DNA of 64,000 nucleotides from the NCBI RefSeq assembly GCF_027286305.1, contig NZ_CP114599.1, positions 2,480,001 through 2,544,000 of the forward strand, given 5' to 3'. The notes beneath the pieces were generated by a model that saw only the letters and a list, made by a program, of their open reading frames with translations, did not search any database and was not told the origin of the DNA. This document shows positions 7,749-17,228 of the stretch, piece by piece. This DNA is from Phenylobacterium sp. NIBR 498073. Lineage in GTDB: Bacteria > Pseudomonadota > Alphaproteobacteria > Caulobacterales > Caulobacteraceae. Each line of letters begins with the position of its first letter. Positions within the stretch are counted from its first letter, which is position 1. The position numbers and the translations under genes were made by a program.

Positions 7749-9548
7749 TTAGCCGACGCGCCGGGGGTCCGCGGCGTCTTCGATTTCAAGCTCGACGCTC
7801 TCACGTCCCTGCCAGTCATCGGGCTTCAACCGGCCGGCGACATGGATCGCGCCGGCGCCCCCCAGCAGCGTGCGGCCCAATTCGGTCTCCTCGGCCCGCC
7901 AGGCCACGGCCTTGAGGCGGCCGCCGGAGCCGTCCGTCAGCGTGACCCGGACGTGGCCGCCGCGAAGAGCCATCGGCCGCTCGACGCGGACATTGGCCGC
8001 CGCAAACATCGGCTCCGGATTGCCGGGCCCAAACGGCGCCATGGCCTGGAAGGCTTGCCAGAGCCCCCGGTCGGCCCCGCCGGCGGTGACCAGCGCGTCG
8101 ATGTCCAGGGCGTCCTCTGCGGCGGCGATCTGCGCCTCCGCGGCGATGTGATCGTTCAGGAAGGCCCGCAGATCCGGGATGAGCTCCGGCCGGACCGAAA
8201 GCCCCGCGGCCATGGCATGCCCGCCACCGGCGAGCAGCAGTCCCTCGTCGAACGCCGCCTGCACGGCGCGCCCGAGGTTCACTCCGGGCTGGGAGCGGCC
8301 AGAGCCCTTGCCGACGTTCGCCGCGCGGTCGACGCCAATCACCATCGTCGGCTTTCGGTAGCGCTCACGCAGCCGGCTGGCGACGATGCCGATGACCCCT
8401 GGATGCCAGCCGTCGGCCGCCACCAGCGCCATCGGCGCGTCGGCCTGGTTGCTTTCACGTTCGACGATGCGCACGGCCTCGTCGAAGATCTCCTTTTCGA
8501 CCTCCTTGCGCGAGGCGTTGAGGCCGTCGAGTTCGGCCGCCAACGCGGCGGCCTCCTCGGGATCGTCGGTCGACAGCAGCCTTGCGCCAAGGTCGGACCG
8601 ACCGATGCGACCGCCGGCGTTGATACGCGGTCCCAGGATGAAGCCGGCGTGGAAGACGCTGGCGGGTCCGGAGCCCTTGGCGACCTCAAGCAAGGCCTTA
8701 AGGCCGGGGTTGCGCCAGGCCGACATGACCTTCAGCCCCTGAGCCGTCAGCGCGCGATTGAAGCCGACCAACTGGGTGACGTCGCAGATCGCGCCAAGCG
8801 CGGCGAGATCGAGCCACTGGCGCAGATCAGGCTCGGCGCGATCAGAAAACAGCCCCCTGCCCCGCGCCTCGCGATTGAGGGCCGCCAGCAGCACGAAGGC
8901 GACCCCGGCGGCCGCCAGGACGCCCTGCCCCGACTCGCAGCCCGGCCGATTGGGATTCACCAGCGCGGCGACGTCGGGGATCTGATCGCGCATCAGGTGG
9001 TGATCGATCACCACCACCTCGAGGCCGATCTCCTTGGCGCAGGCCAGCGCCTCGTACGCGGCGGCCCCGCAGTCGACGGTGACGACCAGATCGACCCCCG
9101 ACTCGCGGATCTTGCGGAACGCCGCCGGCGACGGGCCATAGCCCTCGGTCATCCGGTCGGGGACATAGATCGGCAGTTCCTTGCCCATGCCCCTGAACCA
9201 GCGGACCAACTGGGCAGCGCTCGAAGCGCCGTCCACGTCGTAGTCGGCGAATACGGTCATCGGCCGGTCGGCCAGCAGAGCGTCGATCAGGATCGCCGCG
9301 GCCCGATCCATGTCGAGAAAGCTCGACGGATCGGGGAACTGCGCCTTGAGGGTAGGATTGAGGTAAGTCTCGCCGCCGTCGGCCGCGACCCCACGCGAGG
9401 CCAGCGCCCGCGCCAAGGGTTCGGAAAGCCCGAGCGCGAGCTGGTGGCGGCGCACCACGGCGGGATCGGCTGGCCGTTCACGCCATGCGCGGCCGGAAAG
9501 CGACCGCACAACGCCAAGATATCCGGCCGCCGAGCCCCCGTCGGGCAC
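7749..9548 (-). CDS. recJ: Single-stranded-DNA-specific 5'-3' exonuclease RecJ
   Basis: A DHH-superfamily nuclease for recombination and mismatch repair. Motif I FADYDVDGASS (about residue 103) and the hallmark DHH in VVVIDHHLMRD (about residue 183) supply Mn/Mg ligands. A VDCGAAAY motif lies between them, and the DHHA1 domain contains GRSQPGVNLG and GGGHAMAAG. 599 aa is a normal length. The GTG start lies 4 nt after the glpX stop, so it is the last gene of the aminotransferase-hom-glpX-recJ unit. Confidence 0.94.
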   Translation of the reverse strand: MPDGGSAAGYLGVVRSLSGRAWRERPADPAVVRRHQLALGLSEPLARALASRGVAADGGETYLNPTLKAQFPDPSSFLDMDRAAAILIDALLADRPMTVFADYDVDGASSAAQLVRWFRGMGKELPIYVPDRMTEGYGPSPAAFRKIRESGVDLVVTVDCGAAAYEALACAKEIGLEVVVIDHHLMRDQIPDVAALVNPNRPGCESGQGVLAAAGVAFVLLAALNREARGRGLFSDRAEPDLRQWLDLAALGAICDVTQLVGFNRALTAQGLKVMSAWRNPGLKALLEVAKGSGPASVFHAGFILGPRINAGGRIGRSDLGARLLSTDDPEEAAALAAELDGLNASRKEVEKEIFDEAVRIVERESNQADAPMALVAADGWHPGVIGIVASRLRERYRKPTMVIGVDRAANVGKGSGRSQPGVNLGRAVQAAFDEGLLLAGGGHAMAAGLSVRPELIPDLRAFLNDHIAAEAQIAAAEDALDIDALVTAGGADRGLWQAFQAMAPFGPGNPEPMFAAANVRVERPMALRGGHVRVTLTDGSGGRLKAVAWRAEETELGRTLLGGAGAIHVAGRLKPDDWQGRESVELEIEDAADPRRVG

Positions 9549-9552
9549 GGTT

Positions 9553-10506
9553 CTAGACCGGCCGCTTCATCCGCACTTCACGCACCGTGCGGGTCGAGGA
9601 GTTCATCACGAGGGTGTGGGTGTGGACGAAGCCGTCCTCATAGGCCACCCCGTCCAGCAGAGCGCCGTTGGTGACCCCCGTCGCCGCGAAAATCGCGTCG
9701 GCGCGGACCATCTCGTGCAGGTCGTACTTCTTGTCGAAATCGGTGATCCCGACCCGGGTCGCCCGCGCCTTCTCGTCGGCGTTGCGGAACACGAGACGGC
9801 CCTGGAACTGGCCGCCGACGCACTTCAGCGCCGCGCAGGCCAGGACGCCTTCCGGCGCGCCGCCCTGGCCGATGTAGAGGTCGACGCCAGTGGTCGGGTC
9901 CGAAGTATTGATCACCCCGGCCACGTCGCCGTCGGTGATCAGGTAGACGCGCGCGCCCACCGAACGGACCGAGGCGATGATCTCGGCATGGCGCGGGCGG
10001 TCGAGCACGCAGACGGTGATCTCGGACGGATCGACGTCCTTCGCCTCGGCCAGCGCCTTGACGTTGTCAGCCGGCGACTTGTCGAGGTCGATCACGCCGG
10101 CCGGATAGCCCGGGCCGCAGGCGATCTTGTCCATATAGGTGTCCGGCGCGTTGAGCAGGCTGCCCTTCGGCGCCCAGGCCATCACCGCCAGGGCGTTGGC
10201 CATCGCCTTGGCCGTGAGCGTGGTGCCTTCCAGCGGATCGAGCGCGATGTCGATCGCCGGGCCTTTGCCGCGGCCGACCTTCTCGCCGATGTACAGCATC
10301 GGGGCTTCGTCCCGCTCGCCCTCGCCGATCACGATCTCGCCGTCGATGTCGAGGTCGTTCAGCGCCGTGCGCATGGCGTCCACGGCGGCTTGGTCAGCGG
10401 CCTTCTCATCACCGCGTCCAACCAGCTTCCAGGCGGCGATTGCGGCGATCTCTGTCACCCGGACCGCGTCCAGAACCAGACCGCGATCCAGATCTTGCGA
10501 ACTCAT
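9553..10506 (-). CDS. glpX: Class II fructose-1,6-bisphosphatase
   Basis: Dephosphorylates fructose-1,6-bisphosphate in gluconeogenesis, with Mn2+. The 317 aa protein shows the GlpX pattern: GEGERDEAPMLYIGE, DPLEGTTLTAK (metal/substrate site) and GQGGAPEGVLACAALKCVGG. ATG 10506 has GGGAGAG upstream. It lies 45 nt after hom and 4 nt before recJ. The hom-glpX-recJ order is familiar from Caulobacter relatives. Confidence 0.95.
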   Translation of the reverse strand: MSSQDLDRGLVLDAVRVTEIAAIAAWKLVGRGDEKAADQAAVDAMRTALNDLDIDGEIVIGEGERDEAPMLYIGEKVGRGKGPAIDIALDPLEGTTLTAKAMANALAVMAWAPKGSLLNAPDTYMDKIACGPGYPAGVIDLDKSPADNVKALAEAKDVDPSEITVCVLDRPRHAEIIASVRSVGARVYLITDGDVAGVINTSDPTTGVDLYIGQGGAPEGVLACAALKCVGGQFQGRLVFRNADEKARATRVGITDFDKKYDLHEMVRADAIFAATGVTNGALLDGVAYEDGFVHTHTLVMNSSTRTVREVRMKRPV

Positions 10507-10551
10507 CTGTCTCTCCCAGCACCTCGAAGGGCGCAGATTATCCTTGGATTC

Positions 10552-11841
10552 TTATATGCGGGCGATCCGCAAGAGGCGCGGTCTTTCCAGCACCGCCGGC
10601 AGATTGGCGATGCGGTCGATCGCCGCCGTCAGCACCGACTCGGCCACGGCGTGCGTGGTGAGCACGATCGGCACGCCTTCGGCGTTCTCTACCGGCTTCT
10701 GCAGGAAGCTCTCGATCGAGACGCCGGCCTCGGCCAGGGTCTCCGACACCGCGGCGATGACGCCCGGCTCGTCCTTGACCAGGAAGCGCAGGTAGGCGCG
10801 GCTCAGGCTGCGGGACGGATCGACCGGCGTGAACGGCTTGAGCGCCTTGGCCGGCGCCTGGAAGACCGGGCGCTTGGCGTTCGTCATCACGTCGGCGATG
10901 TCGGCGGCCACGGCGGCGGCGGTCGGTCCCGAGCCGGCGCCCGGCCCCTGGATGAAGATCCGGCCGATCCGCGTGCCCTCGATGAACAGCGCGTTGAGCG
11001 CGCCGCCGGCCTGGGCCAGCGGATGGCTCTGGGCCACCAGCGTAGGATGGACGCGAACGAGGACGCCCTCGGCCGACCGGTCGGCCGAGGCGATGAGCTT
11101 GATCTTGTAGCCGAGGTCCTTGGCCAACTGGATGTCCAGCAGAGCCACCTGGTCGATCCCCTCGATCTCAGCCGCCGCATAGTTCGGAGCGCAGCCGAAG
11201 GCCAAGGCGGCCAGGATCGAGATCTTATGGGCGGCGTCGAACCCGCCCACGTCCATGGTCGGGTCGGCCTCGGCGTAGCCCAGGCGCTGGGCCTCCGACA
11301 GCACGTCGGCGAACGAGCGGCCGCCGCTGTCCATTTCCGAGAGGATGTAGTTGCAGGTCCCGTTGAGGATGCCGGCCACCGACTTCACGTCGTCGCCGAC
11401 CATGGCCTCGCGCAGCATCTTGACCGCCGGCGTTCCGCCCATGACCGCGGCCTCGAACAGCAGCGGCACGCCCTTGGACTCGGCCAGGGCCGCCAACTCG
11501 GCGCCGTGCTCGGCGATCAGCGCCTTGTTGGCGGTGACGACCGGCTTGCCGGCGTTGAGCGCGGCTTCGACCGCGGCCTTCGCCGGGCCGTCCGAGCCGC
11601 CGATCAGTTCGACGAAGATGTCGACGTCCGGCGACTTCGCCAGTTCGACCGGGTCGTCGTACCAGGGCAGATTCGAGATATCGAACGGACGCGGCCGCGA
11701 GCGCGAGCGCGCCGAAACGCCGGTCACCACAGCCTGGCCGCCGGCCGGAGCGAAGCCGGCCTCATCCGACAGGAAGTTCAGCAGGCCGCCGCCGACCGTA
11801 CCCAGGCCCGCGACGCCGACCCGCCACTCAGTTTTACTCAT
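10552..11841 (-). CDS. hom: Homoserine dehydrogenase
   Basis: Reduces aspartate semialdehyde to homoserine for threonine and methionine. 429 aa: N-terminal Rossmann GLGTVGGGLL, catalytic domain with TANKALIAEHG and GILNGTCNYIL, and a C-terminal ACT domain (from about residue 345: FLVKDEPGVIAAVSETLAEAGVS) for threonine feedback. It starts with ATGA overlapping the upstream aminotransferase stop by 4 nt, a sign of translational coupling. Confidence 0.96.
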   Translation of the reverse strand: MSKTEWRVGVAGLGTVGGGLLNFLSDEAGFAPAGGQAVVTGVSARSRSRPRPFDISNLPWYDDPVELAKSPDVDIFVELIGGSDGPAKAAVEAALNAGKPVVTANKALIAEHGAELAALAESKGVPLLFEAAVMGGTPAVKMLREAMVGDDVKSVAGILNGTCNYILSEMDSGGRSFADVLSEAQRLGYAEADPTMDVGGFDAAHKISILAALAFGCAPNYAAAEIEGIDQVALLDIQLAKDLGYKIKLIASADRSAEGVLVRVHPTLVAQSHPLAQAGGALNALFIEGTRIGRIFIQGPGAGSGPTAAAVAADIADVMTNAKRPVFQAPAKALKPFTPVDPSRSLSRAYLRFLVKDEPGVIAAVSETLAEAGVSIESFLQKPVENAEGVPIVLTTHAVAESVLTAAIDRIANLPAVLERPRLLRIARI

Positions 11842-13058
11842 TGCGCCGCCATAGTGTTGTGGGCCCGGCCGAGGATTTCGTCGGCATTGGCCAGAAATTT
11901 CTTCACGTTGCGCGCGGCCTGCCGAATCCGGTGCTCGTTCTCGACCAGACCGATACGCACATAGCCCTCGCCGTATTCGCCGAACGCCACGCCGGGGGCC
12001 ACGGCCACGCCGGCCTCCTCGATGAGCAGCTTGGCGAACAGCATGGAGCCGGCTTCCCGGAACTTCTCAGGCAACGGCGCCCAGGCGAACATCGAGGCGG
12101 GCGGCGGCGGGATGTCCCAGCCGGCGCGCTTCATCGACGACACCAGCGTGTCGCGCCGCGACTTGTAGATCGCCCGGATCTCGTCGACGCAGTCCTGCGG
12201 CCCGTTCAGGGCCGCCGCCGCAGCCACCTGGATCGGCGTATAGGCGCCGTAATCGAGGTAGGACTTCACCCGCGCCAAGGCCGCGCACATCCGCGCGTTG
12301 CCCACCACCATGCCGACGCGCCAGCCGGCCATGGCGTAGGTTTTCGACAGCGAGTTGACCTCGACGGCGATGTCCTTGGCGCCCTCGACCTGCAGGATCG
12401 ACGGCGGCGGGTTGTCCTCGAAGTAGATCTCCGAATAGGCGATGTCCGACAGCACGAGCATGTCGTGCTTCTTCGCCAGGGCCACGGCTTCCTTGTAGAA
12501 GTCGAGATCGACCCACTGGGCCGTGGGGTTCGACGGATAGGACAGGATCAGCACGCTGGGCGGCGGCGCCGAGTGCTTCACCGCCCGGCTGATGCCCGAC
12601 AGATACTCTTCCGGCGACGGCGCCGGGACATGCCGGATGACCCCGCCGGCCATGATGAAGCCGTAGGCGTGGATCGGATAGGCCGGGTTCGGACAGATGA
12701 CGACGTCGCCGGGCGCCGTCAGGGCCTGGGCGAGATTGGCGAAGCCTTCCTTCGAACCGAGCGTCGCGATGACCTCGGTGTCGGGGTTCAGGTCGACGCC
12801 GAAGCGCTTCTTGTAGTAGCCGGCCATGGCCTTGCGCAGGCCAGGGATGCCCTTGGAGGCGGAGTAGCGGCCCGCCTTCGGGTCGCGCGCCGTCTCGATC
12901 ATCTTGTCGACGATGTGCTTGGGCGTCGGCATGTCGGGATTGCCCATGCCGAAATCGATGATGTCGACGCCCTCGCCGCGAAGCCGCGCCTTGATGCGGT
13001 TCACTTCTTCAAAAACGTAGGGCGGAAGCCGGCGAATACGGTGGAATTCGGGAGTCAT
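11838..13058 (-). CDS. Class I/II PLP aminotransferase (AlaC/LL-DAP aminotransferase-like)
   Basis: 406 aa fold-type I aminotransferase. Motifs: MGNPDMPTPKHIVDK, ATLGSKEGFANL, SYPSNPTAQW, LSDIAYSEIYF and the PLP lysine in NSLSKTYAMAGWRVG. Closest in pattern to alanine/aspartate-type enzymes annotated as alaC or LL-diaminopimelate aminotransferase; the amino donor and acceptor cannot be fixed from sequence. ATG 13058 (MTPEFHRIRRLPPYVF) is chosen because the family starts there. It leads the operon into hom, which favours an aspartate-family or alanine role. Confidence 0.9.
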   Translation of the reverse strand: MTPEFHRIRRLPPYVFEEVNRIKARLRGEGVDIIDFGMGNPDMPTPKHIVDKMIETARDPKAGRYSASKGIPGLRKAMAGYYKKRFGVDLNPDTEVIATLGSKEGFANLAQALTAPGDVVICPNPAYPIHAYGFIMAGGVIRHVPAPSPEEYLSGISRAVKHSAPPPSVLILSYPSNPTAQWVDLDFYKEAVALAKKHDMLVLSDIAYSEIYFEDNPPPSILQVEGAKDIAVEVNSLSKTYAMAGWRVGMVVGNARMCAALARVKSYLDYGAYTPIQVAAAAALNGPQDCVDEIRAIYKSRRDTLVSSMKRAGWDIPPPPASMFAWAPLPEKFREAGSMLFAKLLIEEAGVAVAPGVAFGEYGEGYVRIGLVENEHRIRQAARNVKKFLANADEILGRAHNTMAAQ

Positions 13059-13173
13059 TTCGAGCTCTGGCCGCGACCCTCGCGGCGGTGGGGAGCTAAC
13101 GTCGCGCATGGATAGCCCCCATGACAGGGCCGGCCAAGCAGGTTCACGGTCATTTATGCCCCCGCTAGCCGTG

Positions 13174-13635
13174 TTATCTCGGCGGCGGAGGCGGCGTAGC
13201 TCGCTCCCGCAGTTCCTTCGCGAAGGCTTCGCTGGACGGCGTGGTCGAGGCCTCGACCCCAATGTCAGGGCCGGCCTGCGCACGCGCGCGCGTCACGAAT
13301 CGCTCAGTCCCGCTCAGCGTCCAGGTGTTCGGAGCCGTATTCCGTTCGACCTTGGCGGCGGCGACCTCAAGCTGATCCGCCGCCTGTCCCCATGCCGCTA
13401 CGGGCCGGGACGGCGGCGGCGATGCCGGAATCTGGTCAAAGGTCGGAAAAGATCGCGACTCGTGCGCCATCCGCGCCACGTCGTCGGCCACCGCCGAATT
13501 CGCGTCCACCTTGGCCTCGGCGAACGGATTTCCCGCGCAGCCGGCCGCCAGCACGGCGACGGTCATGCAACCGAGCACGCCCCGGGCGGAGGACCCGAGC
13601 GACGAACATGCAAAAAGTCGAAGCGGCGCGTTCAT
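13174..13635 (-). CDS. Small lipoprotein of unknown function
   Basis: I do not recognise the family. 153 aa: long N-region, hydrophobic stretch and lipobox VLAAGC (about Cys33), then a mostly hydrophilic mature part containing RSFPTFDQIPASPPPSRPVA, a helix-prone LEVAAAKVERN segment and a Pro-rich C-terminus. It is likely an outer-membrane or periplasmic lipoprotein of Caulobacterales. It is divergent from phaC, with 92 nt between them for promoters. A later ATG at the second Met would give a shorter but still valid signal. Confidence 0.72.
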   Translation of the reverse strand: MNAPLRLFACSSLGSSARGVLGCMTVAVLAAGCAGNPFAEAKVDANSAVADDVARMAHESRSFPTFDQIPASPPPSRPVAAWGQAADQLEVAAAKVERNTAPNTWTLSGTERFVTRARAQAGPDIGVEASTTPSSEAFAKELRERATPPPPPR

Positions 13636-13727
13636 TTTCGTCTTGGTCTTATGCCACTATCGCGTCGGGCGGAAGAGCGTGGGCGCTTTCACTCCAAAGG
13701 AATGCGTAAGCGGGAGGACAACGGGCG

Positions 13728-15668
13728 ATGAGCGATCAGGCCACTGCGCCGCCGAAAGCCAAGGCGAAAAAGAAGGTCAAGGCCGCGAGCAAAGCCGCTG
13801 AGAAGACCAAGGCCGCCGCCTCGCCGGCTCCGGCGGCCGCGCCCGAGCCGCCCGAACCTGATGCGCCCGGCGCCTCGAGCTTCTCGCAGCTCAGCGCCGA
13901 ACAGCGCGACATGATGGAAAAGCTCTCGAGCAATCTGGCCCGTGCGGCGCTGACCGCCCAGGGCGCCATCGCCGAGGCCGCCTTGCGCCAGGCCGAGCGC
14001 CCGGCCGGGCTGCAGCCCGACCCCTTCCATGTCGCCCCCGCGCTGACCGACGTCATGGGCCGCCTGATCGCTCAGCCTGACCGCCTGGTCCGCGCCCAGG
14101 CCGATCTCTTCCAGCGCTATCTGGAGCTCTGGCAGTCCGCCGCACGTCGCGCCGGCGGCGAGACCGTCGAGCCCGTGGTGCAGCCTGAGCGCGGCGACAA
14201 GCGCTTCAACGATCCCGATTGGGCCGAGAACCCGGTCTTCGACGTCATCAAGCAGTCCTACCTGCTCACCTCCAACTGGCTGAACGGCCTGGTGGCCGAG
14301 GTCGAGGGCGCTGACCCGATGACCAAGCGCCGGGTCGAATTCTTCATGAAGATGCTGACCGACGCCTTCTCGCCGTCCAACTTCCTGGCTTCCAATCCGG
14401 CCGCGCTGCGCGAAGCGATGGCCAGCCGCGGCGAGTCGCTGGTCAAGGGCATGGAGAATTTCGCCGCGGACCTCGCCCGCGGCGGCGGCCAGCTGGCGAT
14501 CAGCCAGACCGACTATCAGATGTTCAAGATCGGCGAGAACGTCGCCACGGCGCCGGGCAAGGTCGTCTTCCAGAACGAGATCCTGCAGCTGCTGCAGTTC
14601 GCCCCCACGACCGATCAGGTCCACGAAATCCCGCTGCTGATCTTCCCGCCCTGGATCAATAAGTTCTACATCTTGGACCTGCGCCCGGAGAACTCGATGA
14701 TCCGCTGGCTGACCGACCAGGGGTTCACGGTGTTCGTCGCCTCGTGGGTGAACCCCGACCCGACCATGGCCGGCAAGACCTTCGAAGACTACATGCACCA
14801 GGGCATCTACGCGGCCACGGACGCCGTGATGGCCCAGGCCGGCGTCGATCGGGTGAACACCGTCGGCTATTGCATCGGCGGCACCCTGCTCTCCGCGTCG
14901 CTGGCGCACATGGCCGCCAAGAACGACCAGCGGATTTCATCGGCCACCTTCTTCGCGGCCCAGCAGGATTTCGCCGAGGCCGGCGACCTGCTGCTGTTCA
15001 CCAATGAGGACTGGCTGGCGGATCTCGAGAAGCAGATGGACGCCGCCGGCGGCGTGCTGTCGGGCCAGGCCATGGCCGAGACCTTCAACTCGCTGCGCGC
15101 CAACGACCTGATCTGGTCGTTCTTCGTGAACAACTACCTCATGGGCAAGGAGCCCAAGCCCTTCGACCTGCTGTTCTGGAATTCCGACCAGACACGGATG
15201 CCCAAGGCGCTGCACCTGTTCTACCTGCGCAAGTTCTACGGCGAGAACGCTTTGTCGAAGGGCGAGCTGGTGCTCGACAACGTCAAGCTCGACCTGAAAA
15301 CTGTGAAGACCCCGGTCTATGTGCAGTCCTCCAAGGAGGACCACATCGCCCCGGCCCGCTCGGTCTATCGCGGCGCCAAGCTGTTCGGCGGACCGGTGAC
15401 CTTCACGCTGGCCGGCTCGGGCCACATCGCCGGCGTCATCAACGCGCCCGCCGCCAACAAGTATCAGCACTGGACTAACAGCGCCCTGCCCGACTCCGTC
15501 GAACAGTGGATGGGCGGCGCGGTCGAGACGCCAGGCTCCTGGTGGCCGCATTGGGCGCAATGGCTGCGGGCCAAGTCCGGCGGACTGGTGCCGGCCCGAG
15601 ATCCCGCCAAGGGCAAGTTCGCCCCTATCGAGGATGCGCCGGGCTCCTATGTGAAGGTGAAGTCTTAG
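13728..15668 (+). CDS. phaC: Class I poly(3-hydroxyalkanoate) synthase
   Basis: Polymerises 3-hydroxyacyl-CoA into PHA storage granules. 646 aa: a Lys/Ala/Pro-rich low-complexity head (residues 1-48), the PhaC N domain, then the alpha/beta hydrolase core with lipase-like box GYCIGG (catalytic Cys about residue 382). The catalytic His is in GSGHIAGVINAPA. There is no phaE or phaR partner, consistent with class I. GGGAGG lies about 10 nt before the ATG. phaA, phaB and phasin genes are not in the window. Confidence 0.95.
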   Translation: MSDQATAPPKAKAKKKVKAASKAAEKTKAAASPAPAAAPEPPEPDAPGASSFSQLSAEQRDMMEKLSSNLARAALTAQGAIAEAALRQAERPAGLQPDPFHVAPALTDVMGRLIAQPDRLVRAQADLFQRYLELWQSAARRAGGETVEPVVQPERGDKRFNDPDWAENPVFDVIKQSYLLTSNWLNGLVAEVEGADPMTKRRVEFFMKMLTDAFSPSNFLASNPAALREAMASRGESLVKGMENFAADLARGGGQLAISQTDYQMFKIGENVATAPGKVVFQNEILQLLQFAPTTDQVHEIPLLIFPPWINKFYILDLRPENSMIRWLTDQGFTVFVASWVNPDPTMAGKTFEDYMHQGIYAATDAVMAQAGVDRVNTVGYCIGGTLLSASLAHMAAKNDQRISSATFFAAQQDFAEAGDLLLFTNEDWLADLEKQMDAAGGVLSGQAMAETFNSLRANDLIWSFFVNNYLMGKEPKPFDLLFWNSDQTRMPKALHLFYLRKFYGENALSKGELVLDNVKLDLKTVKTPVYVQSSKEDHIAPARSVYRGAKLFGGPVTFTLAGSGHIAGVINAPAANKYQHWTNSALPDSVEQWMGGAVETPGSWWPHWAQWLRAKSGGLVPARDPAKGKFAPIEDAPGSYVKVKS

Positions 15669-15691
15669 GCTGAGCTTTCTTTGTGGGCGAG

Positions 15692-16636
15692 ATGATCAAG
15701 ACGGTCGTGCTGGGGCTAGCGGCGCTGCTCGCCCTATGGGTCGGCGCGGGCTTGGCGCTGGTGGCGTTGTCAGGGCCGTTCGAGCCCAGCGGCCGCTATG
15801 TCGACATCGGCGGGCGCAAGTTGCGGCTCGTCTGCACCGGGCCGAAATCCGCCCAACCCGTAATCTGGATGGAGGCCGGCGCCTGGGGGCTGGCGGCGGA
15901 CTTCGCCGCCGTCCAGCAGCGGCTCTCCGGCAAGGGACTTCGTTCCTGCGCCTATGACCGCGCCGGCATGGGGTTCTCCGACCCCGGCCCCCAGCCTCGC
16001 GATAGCGCCGCGATCGCCGGGGACCTCCACAAGCTGATCGCCGCCTCCGGCGAACCCGGCCCGTTCGTGTTCATGGCGCATTCGATGGCCGGGCAGCACA
16101 TCCGCCTCTATGCGGGCCAGCATCCGGAGCAGGTCGCCGGCTTGGTGCTGCTTGAAGCCACGACCCCGGAAATGGCCGGGCGCCCGGAAGCCCAGAAGTT
16201 CCTCAACCGCGTCCAGGCCATCGCCCGTGCGACCGCTCTCGCCGGCAGCCTCGGCCTGACCAAGATCGCCTACTACAAGGGCGACCGGATCGGCTTGCCG
16301 CCGCAGGGCGGCGCCGAAAAGCGTCACGCCTTCGTTTCGGGACGGCACGCGCGCACCGCCGCCGACGAGGTGCTGGCCTGGCCCCAGGGCGCCGCGCAAG
16401 CTGCAGCGACGAAGCTTGATCCAGCCTGGCCGGTCGCGGTGGTCACCGCCGGCAACGCCGAGTTGATGGCCGGCTGGAACGAGGTCCGCCGTGCGCCAGA
16501 GCGCAACTCCCGCGCGGGCTACTACGAAAACGAGGCCCAGGCCGGCCACGCCACCCTGCTCGGCCTCACCCACTCCGACGCCGTACTCCGCGGCGTCGAT
16601 CACGTTTTGGCGGCGCTGGCCAAGCCATCCAGGTGA
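15692..16636 (+). CDS. Alpha/beta hydrolase, membrane-anchored or exported
   Basis: About 314 aa. The N-terminal hydrophobic segment (VVLGLAALLALWVGAGLALVAL) is a signal anchor or signal peptide. The hydrolase fold follows, with CAYDRAGMGFSDPGP, nucleophile elbow MAHSMAGQH (Ser), and a late HATLLGLTHSDAV region supplying His. Substrate is unknown. It is 23 nt downstream of phaC and on the same strand, so it may be co-transcribed; a PHA-related esterase role is possible but there is no specific evidence. A GTG at 15683 is an alternative start. Confidence 0.83.
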   Translation: MIKTVVLGLAALLALWVGAGLALVALSGPFEPSGRYVDIGGRKLRLVCTGPKSAQPVIWMEAGAWGLAADFAAVQQRLSGKGLRSCAYDRAGMGFSDPGPQPRDSAAIAGDLHKLIAASGEPGPFVFMAHSMAGQHIRLYAGQHPEQVAGLVLLEATTPEMAGRPEAQKFLNRVQAIARATALAGSLGLTKIAYYKGDRIGLPPQGGAEKRHAFVSGRHARTAADEVLAWPQGAAQAAATKLDPAWPVAVVTAGNAELMAGWNEVRRAPERNSRAGYYENEAQAGHATLLGLTHSDAVLRGVDHVLAALAKPSR

Positions 16637-16639
16637 CCG

Positions 16640-17218
16640 CTAGTCGGGAATCGACTGCCAGCTCCGCCGAATAGTCAGCGTGTCGCGGTCGATCTCCAGC
16701 CAGCAGCCGCCGCCCGGATGTGCGGGCCGGTCCTCGCGCCCGATCTCGACACCCTGGAGGTGAGCCGTCAGCAGGCGCCCGACGCCGCCATGCGAGACCA
16801 CCAGCAGGTCGCCCTGCTCTGGTTCGTCCCGCGCCAGACGCCTGACTGCGCCAACGATCCTGGCCTGCGCCGCGCGCGCGCGCTCCCAGCCGCGAACGCT
16901 CTCGTCCGGGCGGGCGAAGAAGACCTCGACCACCTCCCAGAACTCGGGCGGCGCAAGATAGCCCGTCGAGGACCGATCATTTTCGCCGAGGTCGGGATCG
17001 ACCCGCTGCGGAACGTCGAGCGCGGCCGCGGCGATGGCAGCGCCATCGGTCGCCTTTCGCTCCGTGCTTGAATAGACCGCCACTACGCCTTGCCTAGCCT
17101 CACAGCCGACAAAGTGTTCCATCCGCCGTCGCCCGACGTCCGACAGCCGCCACTCCGTGATCGGCGTCGCCGGGTCGATGATCACTTCGGGATGGGTCAG
17201 GAAATAGATGGTCGCCAT
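16640..17218 (-). CDS. Histidine phosphatase-fold protein with altered RHG motif
   Basis: 192 aa of the phosphoglycerate-mutase-like superfamily. The N-terminal motif is FLTHPE, where most members have a catalytic RHG; the His is kept but the Arg is Thr. Other features persist: TEWRLSDVGRRRM, AVYSSTERKATDGA and the C-terminal LLVVSHGGVGRLL with the second His. It may be a phosphatase of changed specificity or weak activity. It lies 10 nt after msrB in the same direction. Confidence 0.82.
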   Translation of the reverse strand: MATIYFLTHPEVIIDPATPITEWRLSDVGRRRMEHFVGCEARQGVVAVYSSTERKATDGAAIAAAALDVPQRVDPDLGENDRSSTGYLAPPEFWEVVEVFFARPDESVRGWERARAAQARIVGAVRRLARDEPEQGDLLVVSHGGVGRLLTAHLQGVEIGREDRPAHPGGGCWLEIDRDTLTIRRSWQSIPD

Positions 17219-17228
17219 GTCGCGCAGA

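Noticed and set aside
7677..9674. Long plus-strand open frame (about 665 codons) antisense to recJ
   Set aside because: It arises from the GC-rich codon pattern of recJ; composition is His/Arg/Gly-rich without family motifs, and recJ is complete.
9616..11964. Plus-strand open frame of about 780 codons antisense to glpX and hom
   Set aside because: A shadow of two intact enzymes; no recognisable domain.
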